Of a stretch of 64,000 nucleotides of DNA, positions 50,187 through 59,788 are shown one piece after another; the first letter of the stretch is position 1, and every line of letters starts with the position of its first letter. Both the position numbers and the translations under genes were made by a program. Origin of the DNA: Calvatia gigantea (taxonomy: Eukaryota; Basidiomycota; Agaricomycetes; Agaricales; Lycoperdaceae); the NCBI GenBank assembly GCA_025093985.1, contig JACAAK010000005.1:1922001-1986000 (forward strand), read 5' to 3'. The notes beneath the pieces were generated by a model. That model was not told the DNA's origin, ran no database searches, and saw only the letters and a list, made by a program, of their open reading frames with translations.

Positions 50187-53100
50187 TTAACCCTTCAACG
50201 ATCGAGCGGCTTTATCCCATGCTTCGATGTCGGAACCGAAAATCAGTCCTAATTCAGGGCGGAAGAGATTGATTTTGGTTACGCCAAGATTCTTTGTAAA
50301 GATATTGGCGGGATTGTCTTGTGAAGACACATCACCAATTACAATAATACCCTCCTCAACTAATTCTCGCACATAGTGGTAATGAATATCCACGTGCTTC
50401 GATCGTTTTTCAACAATGGGATTTTCAGTCCAAAATTTGGACCCATCGTTGTCGCCATAGAGAATAGGAGTTGGGTGCTCAATATTGAGCTCCTCCAGAA
50501 GCTGTGACAGCCATTTCACTTGTCGTGAAGCGTCAGACAGTTCTTTATATTCCGCCTCAGTGGACGATAATGAAACCGTCTTTTGTCGCCGCGAAGTCCA
50601 AGTGACAGCACCGGACGCGATCATACAAACGTTTCCCGAAACAGATCGGCGGGTTTCTGTATCTTGAGCCCAGTCCGAGTCACTTAGGCATTCCAGTGTC
50701 ACCGCGGATTTCCCAGTATCGCCTTCATATTTCAATGCATAGTTCCTTGTCATAGACAAGTACTTTAATACATGAATTCCAGCGCGAAAGTGCTCGGGTG
50801 CAGGGTTAGCGGCGTGTTGCGCCAGCTTAACTACGGCAAAGGCTATGTCGGGCCTAGTACCGATCATCAAGTACATTAAAGATCCAACCAATTGTTGGTA
50901 CTTCTGACGGAAGGGGTGCGATGCAGTTTCCTTGTTTGTTACAAACTGGAAGCCAGCTGGCAATGGCGTTTTAGCCGCGGCGGATTGTGGAACCTGGAAG
51001 CGCTGCAAGATCTTATCCAGGTATTTCACCTGTTGGATGAAGATTTGACGCTTGGAGCGATTCCTCGAGATTTTCATTCCAAGGAATTCTTCACAGGGAC
51101 CGTGATCTCTGCATTCCCACTTTTTCGTGAACTTTCCCTTCAACTCTTTGAGGAGGGGGGAGTCTTTCTTTCCCAAAAAATTCACGTCATCAACGTAGAC
51201 AATGGCTACTACAAGCTCTTTCGTCTTTGGATGTCTGTGAAAATATACAGCGTAGTCGGATTTGCAGCGGGTAAATCCCAGCTCAATCATAGATTGATGC
51301 AATTCCTTCCACCACTGGCGACCGGCTTGTTTAAGGCCATAGATCGCTCGTCTAAGCCTCCATACTTTTCCTTCCTGCCCGGGAAGTCGAAACCCTTCGG
51401 GCTGTTCCATGTATATTTCCTCGTCCAGTTTGCCATATAAATAGGCAGTTTTTACATCAACGCTATGCATATCCCAATCATGGATTGCAGCGAGTGCGAA
51501 GCTTACGCGCGCAGACTCGTAGCGGACAACTGGTGAGAAAAGCTCGTTATAGTCGATGCCTTCAATTTGTGAGAAACCCTTCGCAACTAAGCGAGCTCGC
51601 AGGCGGCCATCAGACTTTTCGAGGAATACCCAACGGTTTTTGACCGTCCTCCTTCCTTTCGGAAGATCTACAAGTTCGTATACCCCGCGTTTCTTTAACG
51701 CGTCGAGTTCCTCGATACACGCAGCCATCCATTTTGCCTTAATAGGCTCAGGAAGCTTGAGCATGTCACGGAAAGTTTCAGGCTCTCCGTGTGCGGTGTT
51801 ATGTACTGTCTGTATCAAGAAATCGATCAATTTTACTCCTCCCTCAGCAACAAGCCTTTCAATGTCCATGTCATTTACATCGTGAGATGTTGGATCATTG
51901 TTTTCAGGCATAGGCGGCAGTTCCGGACGTGGAGGGAGCTGAAATGGAGGCATATCAAAAGGTTGTGGCGGATACCGCTCAGCACGAACCCTTTGCCTCA
52001 CATATTCAGGATGATTAGTCCTTGCTCTTCGCTCACGAATAATCTCGTCCGGAGGGGCATTGGCGCGTACGCGCTGCCTTTGCCTTTGCTGCTCTTGTCG
52101 GTGAGTCCGATCTATTTCTCTTTCAATTGAAATTGGACGCCTATTTTCTCCATATGTATTACCTGGTCTAACAGGAGGCCTGCCTTGTCGTTCAGAACGA
52201 CGCGGCTCTACCTGGTCAGAACCAACAGCACGACGTTTGGGGACAGGAATTGGGAATTCCTCGTTTTGAGTATCCCATACATCCCTATCTACATGCCAAT
52301 TATCACGTACATCAGGCTCCTCCTCAACGGTCGTTCCACGCGAAGGTGGCGACTCAGGTGGGGGAATCCAAGGTGGCGTATTGCCGGGTGATGGTCGTCG
52401 TGAATCTATGCTGTCCGGCGGAGTAGAATCTCTCCGGGGTAAGGGAGGTGTAGGCGGAGAATTTTTCGGTTTAGATGGTGGAGAAACCGGGGGTAACTTT
52501 ACTGGCTGATCAGGTGGAGGTGGAACAATTCCAGCGTCATCCGAAGATGGCGGAATAGGTGGTTCATTCCCTAATCCTGGTCTAGGCAGATTTCTCTCTC
52601 CTCCGTGATTAGGCCGGTTACTGCTATCCGGCACTGAATCGGGGCATTTGGGGAAATATCCCTCGTCGAACAAGGCGTTAGGTGATATAAAGATCACGTT
52701 GCCTGCCGTGTGCCGCATAAAGACGTAATTTTTACTGCCTTTGTATCCAAGAAAGATCATAATCTCGGATTTTGCGGACAATTTGTTTGGGCGGATCTCA
52801 TCGGGTAGATATACATACGCGCCGCATCCAAATACACGGATATGGGACAAATTTGGTTTTTCCCTCGAATAACACTCAAAAGGTGTCTTCCACTGCAGAC
52901 GCTGGACTGGTGTGCGATTATATAAATGCACAGCTGTATTCAACGCAAACTCCCACCACGAGTCAGGTAGACATGCCTGTAGCCTTATAGCTTGGGCTTT
53001 CTCGTGTAGGGTGCGGTTCAGTCGCTCTGCTCTCCCATTCTGCTGATGCGCATAGGGAGCAGTGGTCTCGTGGGTAATTCCACGCGCCGCGAGTCCTGCC

Positions 53101-55074
53101 AATAACCTTTCGTTGACATATTCTCCTCCATTATCGGTGCGAAGTCGCTTGACTCGCATTCCGGAGAGGTTCTCTAATGCACTGATCAGCTGAATGAGCT
53201 TCTCAGAAGCCTCGGACTTCTTTCGAAGGAGGACTACATGTGCGTGAGAAGAAAAGTCATCAAGGAACGTCATTGCCCATTTATATTTATGGTAGCTAAC
53301 GACGGGCAGTTCCAGCAAGTCTGAGTGACATAGCTCAAAGACTGCGGTGGCTCGCTTGGAGTTAATCGGGAAGGGGTTATTATGCATTTTCCCCTTGGCA
53401 CAGCCGTCGCAAATGCCTTTCCGAGTAGATGGTGCGGGAATCGACGCGATGCCCTCTACGTGCTTTGGAAGCTCGGAGAGCGCGCGATCCGAAGGGTGTC
53501 CCATTCGACGATGCCAGTCGATGTAATCAAGTTGGCGTAGAGTCAACGCTACTGGGTTCTCCTTGCTATTGTGCAAGACATACGTGTGCACCGTATGTAC
53601 GTTGTTTTTAAACAAACGATGAGGCCAGGCGGATAATACAGCACTTCCTGATTTATCACGGATGGTGGTTCCTTTAACAGTTGCCTCAAGAACATAGCCG
53701 TTCCTAAGAATCTGGCCTGAGGACATTAACCGTTCTGTGATTTCTTTGATGTAAAAGACCGGCGCAATACATGAAGTAGCGCTTCTGGACTTTCCTTTGT
53801 CTGACACGTCATGCTGGAAAATCACAGACCCTCGTCCTGTCATTTCATAAATCCGGTTGCCAGCGGCTTGTATAAGCCCGAAGTGGCCCATCTTAACCTC
53901 TGCGAAATCAGAGAGATAACCGGTGACATGGTACGATGCTCCAGAATCAAGGAGCCAGTCTGCGTTATTCACAGAATGTTTATTCCCTTCTTCTCGACAC
54001 TTTTGGCACTGAGACAAATCACAGATGTGATATGTGATGATCTGATTAAGATCCTCATGCTCTTCGTGGAGTTCTGACCTTAACTTGTCTGAATACTCGT
54101 GATTATTCACGGTATATGTAGCGTTCATCTTACTTTCCAGCTTAGTCACACTAGCGGAATAAGCAGAAGGGGAAGCGCCTTGTGCGCGCTTCCAGCATAC
54201 ATTGCAGTTTAGAAAGTCTGTACAGCGGTGTCTACGACGAGTCCCTACAGGAGGCGGACGACGTGCTACATCTGCATAGGTGCCCCGCTCTCTTCGGCGG
54301 CCACCTGGTCGTCCCAACTCAACCTCGGAATCTCCAGGGCGTCCTGCTCCGAAGCGGACAGTCCCTGCGTCTGTATCGTTCCGTCCCATCCGTTGATGGG
54401 GCTGCACATCGTCCTCTGCGTCAGAACAAGAATAGTAGTCAGTTGAAGGTACTGACCCACACCCTCCGTCGGAACCGTAGTCGGTGTCCGAGTCGTTGTC
54501 ATCTAAGACCGACTCTAGGACGGACTCGATTTCCTTCGGTGCCTGCTTCTTCTTGAGCGGCTTGGGTTTCTTGATAATCGCCGGCTTGTTATACACAGGT
54601 GCCGGCCATGCGATCTCGTCTTCCTCCCTCGTGACGGTGGATGGATTATTATTGACATCCATTTCGTCAAATCGCTTCCACATCTCCTCCGAACTCTCGC
54701 CCGACGATGAAATTGAATCGAGACGTTTGTCCCAATTCTTCAAGGCGGTAACCTTGGCTTTCACCGAAGGTTTACGACGAGCTTCGGGCTCGGGCGCAGT
54801 AATGCGCGACGCGAGTGGAGTGGCATTGCTGCCGGTGGCAGCGGAGTTAGATGCAACTGGAGGTACTTTGGCTCGACGCGTTGCTTCTACGAGGGAACGA
54901 GTGGATGGTGGCGGCACGGTTTGTGCCTGTGACACGAAATCCACGTCCTGAATGTAACCGGAAGAGGTGGCGGCATTGCCTTGCGCACCTCCCTCCTTTC
55001 CCTTTCCTTTCCCCTTTCCTCGAGGGCGCCATCGGCGTTTCTTCTCGCCGTCGCCTTCTCCTCCAGATGGCTTT

Positions 55075-55106
<32 letters not shown>

Positions 55107-55961
55107 GGGCTTTTTAGACCCCGAAGGCTGCTGCTGACCTTGCGGTCGCTGCCCGCCTTGCTGCTGGCGCTGCTGCTGTTGCTGCTGCTGCCCACCTCCC
55201 TGTCTTGGAGTAAAGCGCGCTCGTTGCGCGTGGGCGGTCTGGTTGGAGGCGTAAGCGGCTATTATACCGCTTCGGGCCTTGTCCCACGTCAGCTCATGAA
55301 GCGACGTGTTCGAGGTGAGGAGCGTCTGAGCTACATGGCTCAAAGACGGGTGGAGGGAGTGGAGGAGGATCATCGTCTCGATCTCCGGGGCGATGCCACT
55401 ATCCATGGCGTCAAGCTGCCCGAAAATCTGCTGGAGCTCGCTCATCTTGAGCGAGGGATCGCCGCCGAGGGGGAGCTCAAACGTTATGGCACGAATGAAC
55501 TCGTTATAGACCTGAGCTGGTCCAGGAAGGCCGTATTGGCCCTGCAACTGGGACCAGAGAGCGCGAGCATCCCGGGCGGAATGCTTCAACATGCTATTGG
55601 GGAGAGTTGCCTCAATCAACCCAAGGGCACGCATCCGGAGGTTGTTGGCCATACCAACACTGCGGCGCTCCTCAGCAGTCGCAGGAATTGGAGTTCCTGG
55701 TCGTGCGGGACGTGCCGGCGAAGTGCTAGTCGCCGGGGTAGCAGGGTGCTCAGGCCCATAAGCCTGCTCGTACTGGACGGGTTCGTCCATAGCTCCAGAG
55801 AAATCCCATCCGGTCCAGGAGCAGTCGTTTAAGGAAATGCACATAAGTGCAGACCGAAGGCGAAGCGACCAGATGGTGTAGTTACCCGTCCCCGTTAGGA
55901 CGGGAAGCTGTCCGCTAGGGGTTTGAACAAAGCCCTGCGGAGCAGGTGCCGGTTTAGACAT
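50187..55961 (-). CDS. Copia Gag-Pol polyprotein of E2, intact
   Basis: A single 1924-residue ORF. Gag-like UBN2 region at about 1-250 (YTIWSLRLRSAL, then LHELTWDKARSGIIAAY); a poly-Gln tract at about 255-300 encoded by CAG repeats; a basic Lys/Gly stretch (GKGKGKGKEGG); then a long linker of about 300 residues with CNVC and CQKC pairs. Protease DSGASYHVTG at about 672. Integrase HHCC region (HRRMGHPSDRALSEL, CDGCAKGK at about 852) and core DDE with RTDNGGEYVNE at about 942 and QQNGRAERLNRTL. RT from about 1430 (RWVFLEKSDGRLRARLVAKGF) with YVDDVNFLG at about 1589. RNase H at about 1760-1890 (SDSDWAQDTETRRS, SSTEAEYKEL, DNPANIFTKNLG). Domain order integrase before RT defines Copia. A classical CCHC knuckle is not visible in Gag. 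Being one ORF without frameshift, Gag excess would need another mechanism. Confidence 0.96.
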
Positions 55962-56143
55962 ATCTAAGATGGGTAAACATACGTTAGCATCATGTAGGAC
56001 TGCAGTGCGTGATGCACGCGTCGCAACATGGGGCAGACTCAGGGATCAAATGGACCAAAGGACCACCGTCTCCCAGGTTGCGTACGACCGTAGCCTCCTA
56101 CACTCTACCAGCGTTGCTAAACGCGGTCGGAGTGAGCGGCGGT

Positions 56144-56157
56144 CGGGGCCCATAACC
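56144..56157 (-). other. Copia E2 primer-binding site (half-tRNA type)
   Basis: Immediately inside the 5' LTR the minus strand reads GGTTATGGGCCCCG. Its complement, GGGCCCATAACC, matches the anticodon arm of initiator tRNA-Met (CAT anticodon). This is the half-tRNA priming known for Drosophila copia and relatives, rather than a 3'-CCA site. In E1 the equivalent (56874-56887) reads GGTTATGGGCTGCG. Confidence 0.8.
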
Positions 56158-56566
56158 TGTTAAGACGAGTACACCACGGTAGCTTGCGCTAGTGGCGGAG
56201 GGTAGTCGTACTCACTGGGTTTGTTGAGATGGTAGTTGTAGACCGTAGCTAGTGGATATCTTAGAGGTATGATGGGCAGAAGAATAGACTGAATTGTCTA
56301 AGGAATGTACGCATACTACATAGGTCTTATATATCTAATGTCTCTGGTCTGTGCGCCATTCTACCTAATACAGGTGAGGTCTTATCTGCCAGTAGCATAT
56401 ACAGAGCATACTGCGTACATTGTTCTATTTAATAGACCATGACCAGCAACCTAGAGTGCGGTCTAGTACATTGTCCGTTATCTCTCTTCAAGAGTGAAGT
56501 ACTCAAGAAGCCGTTTCAGCTATAAATAGACTGAACCAACGTAGTGGTACGGATCGAGATTCAACA
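56158..56566 (-). repeat. LTR of Copia E2 (5' LTR in element orientation)
   Basis: 409 bp, TG...CA ends, followed by the second GCACA target copy. In element orientation a TATAAATA-like motif occurs only as the reverse strand (TATAAATAG near 56521 on plus), so a promoter is not assigned. Confidence 0.95.
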
Positions 56567-56887
56567 GCACATAAGTGCAGACCGAAGGTGAAGTGACCAG
56601 ATGGTGTAGTTACCTGTCCCAGTAAGGACGGGAAGCTGTCTGCTAGGGGTTTGTACAAAACCCAGCGGAGCAGAAGCCGGTTTAGACATATCTAAGAATA
56701 GGGTAAACATGCATTAGCATCATGTAGGACTGCAGTGCGTGATGCACGTGTCGCAACATGGGATAGACTCAGGGATCAAATGGACCAAAGGGCCACTGTC
56801 TCCCAGGTTGTATATGACCGTAGCCTCCTACACTCTACCAGCATTGCAAAGCATGGTTGGAGTGAGCGGCGGTCGCAGCCCATAACC

Positions 56888-57295
56888 TGTTAAGACAAGT
56901 ACACCACAATAGTTTGCACTAGTGGCGGAGGGGAGTCGTACTCACTGGGTTTGTTAAGATGCGCATTGTAGACCATAGCTAGTGGATATCTTAGAGGAAT
57001 GATGGGCAGAGGATAGACTGAATTGTCTAAAGAGTATTTGCATACTACATAGGTCTTATATATCTAATAGTTCTGGTCTGTGCGCCGTTCTACCTAATAC
57101 AGGTGAGGTCTTATCTGCCAGTAGCATATACAGAGCATACTGCATACATTGTTCTATTTAATAGACCATGACCAGCAACCTAGAGTGCGGTCTAGTACAT
57201 TGTTCGTTATCTCTCTTCAAGAGTGAAGTACTCAAGAATCCGTTTCAGCTATAAATAGACTGAACCAATGTAGTGGTACAGATCGAGATTCAACA
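56888..57295 (-). repeat. LTR of Copia E1 (5' LTR in element orientation)
   Basis: 408 bp, pairs with 37292-37699 and is followed by target copy ACTCC. Differences from its partner include GACAAG/GACGAG, ACCATAG/ACCGTAG and TACAGATC/TACGGATC, all CpG-related transitions. Confidence 0.95.
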
Positions 57296-57450
57296 ACTCC
57301 AACTTTTGTGCTTCGGAGTTTTGGATTTGTCCTAGATATCTGATAGAAACTCGGAATACGGGTGAGATCTGATGAGACCTTGAAGGAATACTAACAACTG
57401 TGTACTCCAAGCTTTTGACAGAAAAAATATCCATGAATCATAGGAAGAGG

Positions 57451-59350
57451 TCACTCCAAGAGCCCCCGCCCCTTTTGGATAATCTGTTGCTCACAGGCAT
57501 CGTAGGTGGCTAAGAACTGGTTGTACGTCTTGACGTTTTCTGGCCTGGGTTCTGCTACACAAGTCATACCAGGCATAACGCCGCCAGTCATATCCTCAAA
57601 CGACCCTTCGTTGGTTAATTTCCAGTGCGCCCACTTGGCGAGCAAAGCACCACCAATTGCAGCAGCTTCCTTTGTTGTCGATACATACACCTTCATGTTG
57701 AAGATGTCCTGAAAAAGTCACCGTTTAGAATGGGCGTAGTGAATATCAAGGCAACTCACGGCAGCAATCTGTCTGATGCTCTGATTCGCAGACGATCCAC
57801 CAGTAACAACAAGCCGACGCAAATGAGGAGCGTGGGGTGGTAACATTTGCGCAAGCCTTGACTTGATCGACATGAACTGTGACTCCAGAATTGCTCGAGG
57901 ATGAGCATTAGGCGGGATAGCGCCCAGCGCTGCGGGCGGCCTAACTTCTGTTTCGATCAAAGTGGTTGAGAAGAAGAAATTGCCAATGACGTTTGGAGGG
58001 ATGATTTCGTGGAGAGGGAAGTAAAAGCCTAAATGGCCATTGTTGCCAGCAGGTGTTTCCTCTACGAGTTCATTAAATTTGTCCCAGTTTGCGTCAGCAT
58101 ATCTGTCCCGAACTTGTTCCCTCGCAAGTGCACCATTCTTGTAGCAAAGCATAGCGATAAATCCGTGAGGAGGGTTGGTAGGGTGAGTCAACAAATGAGA
58201 GTTAGTAAACCGTTTAGGAGGTTCGTCATTCGGAGGTATTGAAAGAAGGAAGGTAGTGGAAGTACCGAGCGATAGGAGTGCATCGCCCGGAGCGGAGAGT
58301 GCAACGACCGAGGCGGGGTTATCACCGCTAAAAGGAGCAATAACACATTCTACAATGAGAATTTCTCAGCGGAGCATAATTAATGGATGAACAAACGCAC
58401 TTGGGCTGAATCCCCACCTTTCCACCCAATACTTATGAATCTTCCCAAGAACAGCACCTCCAGTGATGGGTTCTGGGCCGAGCTTGTCGCGTAATGTAGA
58501 ACCACCGCAGGCCTCCAATAAATTATCATCCCACTTGCAAGTCAACACGTTCATCAAGTTCATCCCACTTGCATCCGAGATTTCAATTGGTGCGATAGTA
58601 CCCAAGAAGACCGAAGGAATAAAGGATGAGACCAACGAGATACGTGCGGTCGCATCATACAACTTGGAATCCTTCCGACGAAGCTAGGGGGCGAACGATG
58701 ATTAAGGGTGAGACTGGAAGAGATAGACGCGGAGAAGTCGCACCCGAGCAATCTGAGGACCTGTAAACCGTTCGTACGCTCTGCTTCCTGACAGATCAGC
58801 CAAAGCCTGGGCGTCACCCACTTCCGCTTCCAACTCCTGGCACTCCTTCGAAGTTGATGAGTCCTGCCAAATCGGAGATCTGTGGAACGTAAACGCAGCT
58901 GGAAGCAATTGGTCCAAAGCCGATTTAGAAGCATCCAGGTTATTCAACAATGATTCAGCATCTTTAGACCAGTAGACAGATCCATGTTGCTAAGCCACGA
59001 CCAACATCATTTCACACTCAGCGTTGGAGTCAAAGCGTGAACAGGAAAACCAGACTCACCTGGCCAGCGCCAGAAAGCGCAGATATTGAGCCCAAATCTA
59101 CACCCGCGTCCTTCATCCTCTGCATCAATAGATCAATCGCCTCGATCCACATCGCCACAGGGCTCGTAACTTCTCCTTCATCGGGTCCTTTCACCGCCCC
59201 GTTCGTTATGCCGTACTTTTCCCCTAAATCTCGGTCGAAATGAACGGCGACCTCATGGTGGACATTCAAATCGTCCGTAATCAAGATCGCTTTCAACTGT
59301 TGCGTTGATAGGTCGAGACCAAGATATAGGGGCCTCTCTGTAGGTGCCAT
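57451..59350 (-). CDS. D-xylulose kinase (FGGY family)
   Basis: Five exons on the minus strand (59060-59350, 58744-58989, 58401-58683, 57760-58349 and 57451-57708) total 1668 nt, or 555 residues, in line with fungal xylulokinases. The N-terminal FGGY domain begins LYLGLDLSTQQLKAI with the phosphate loop and contains SGAGQQHGSVYW, the xylulose-binding signature. RISLVSSFIPSVFLG and the catalytic-base region DASGMNLMNV follow. The C-terminal ATPase domain has APFSGDNPASVVAL, LSLGTSTTF and LVVTGGSSANQSIRQI. It phosphorylates D-xylulose to feed the pentose phosphate pathway, in the cytosol. The 3' end lies 150 bases from the E1 insertion, so the 3' UTR may be altered. Start: first ATG before the conserved GLDLSTQ. 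Confidence 0.94.
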
Positions 59351-59788
59351 TTCGTAATATCGATGTATGAGTGTAGAAGGGTGTAGGGGAAGGGTTAGGT
59401 TAACGGGGCGTCGACTTTACCGCTTCAATACTTTACGCTTGCCCAATGGTTTGTTCTGAAAGGCGTTTCGTTTCGGTTCTCCCATCTGCTTGCTCTCTCT
59501 TGGGTTTGTTGCTCCCATTGCGGGCCGTTCGGGGAAATTGGATCAATTATTGCCCTAGATGATTAGATCACTGGGACAATCTTATCTCTGTCCTTCCTGG
59601 TCATTCAAGAATCGGGTCATAGACCAATAAATGCACAATAAAATACAACAAATATCCGAGAAAGATGTTAAGCAGCTGCGAACAGCACAACACTGTACTC
59701 AAGGAGAGAAGTAAAGGTGTCACAGATGGTTCAAGAGGCCAGTAAAGATCGTCACTTCTCCCGAGGAATCACCGCTTGATAAGGGAAG
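59351..59788. other. Intergenic region between the xylulokinase 5' end and WD40 3' end
   Basis: Holds the xylulokinase promoter and the WD40 gene's 3' flank. No ORF or known site is recognised. Confidence 0.45.

Larger units (their letters stand above)
49748..56571 (-). mobile_element. Copia element E2, complete and probably young
   Basis: The element is 49753-56566 with 409-bp LTRs and the 5-bp duplication GCACA (49748-49752 and 56567-56571). It was inserted in the start of the gag gene of E1, a member of the same family. Its LTRs appear to differ at a single site (CATACA versus CGTACA), itself a CpG transition. Gag-Pol is open from end to end, the primer-binding site and polypurine tract are present, and there are no visible lesions. 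It has the structure of an element still competent to move, although expression cannot be judged from sequence. Confidence 0.95.
37725..56689 (-). pseudogene. Copia E1 gag-pol, disrupted by stops and two insertions
   Basis: Segments 56572-56689, 45300-49747 and 37725-38899 match E2 Gag-Pol throughout: Gag, poly-Gln region, protease DSGASYHVTG, integrase RTDNGGEYVNE, RT and RNase H. Ten in-frame stops are visible. Compared with intact E2, seven correspond to CGA (Arg) to TGA, near 48962, 48222, 47762, 47433, 46328, 45317 and 37941. The others lie at 49112, 47573 and 45740. No frameshift was needed to follow the reading frame. The protein cannot be made; this is a relic. Many silent and missense differences from E2 are also CG to TG or CA. 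Confidence 0.93.
37287..57300 (-). mobile_element. Copia element E1, outermost and decayed, with its target duplication
   Basis: The element proper is 37292-57295, bounded by LTRs of 408 bp and flanked by the 5-bp duplication ACTCC (37287-37291 and 57296-57300), so it inserted as one complete unit. Its gag-pol reads on the minus strand from an ATG at 56689 to a stop at 37725. It was later split by the Gypsy element (38905-45294) and by Copia E2 (49753-56566). Excluding those, the element is about 6.8 kb, the size of E2, to which it is closely related. Its two LTRs differ at about eight positions, almost all transitions at CpG-type sites. It is not autonomous. Confidence 0.93.

Noticed and set aside
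54981..55832. 283-codon plus-strand ORF with Leu runs
   Set aside because: Antisense of the Copia poly-Gln tract; the CAG repeat reads as CTG leucines on the other strand.
37292..57295. Inverted or tandem duplication of a single Copia element by assembly error
   Set aside because: Three different perfect 5-bp target duplications and exact frame resumption fit true nested insertions better.
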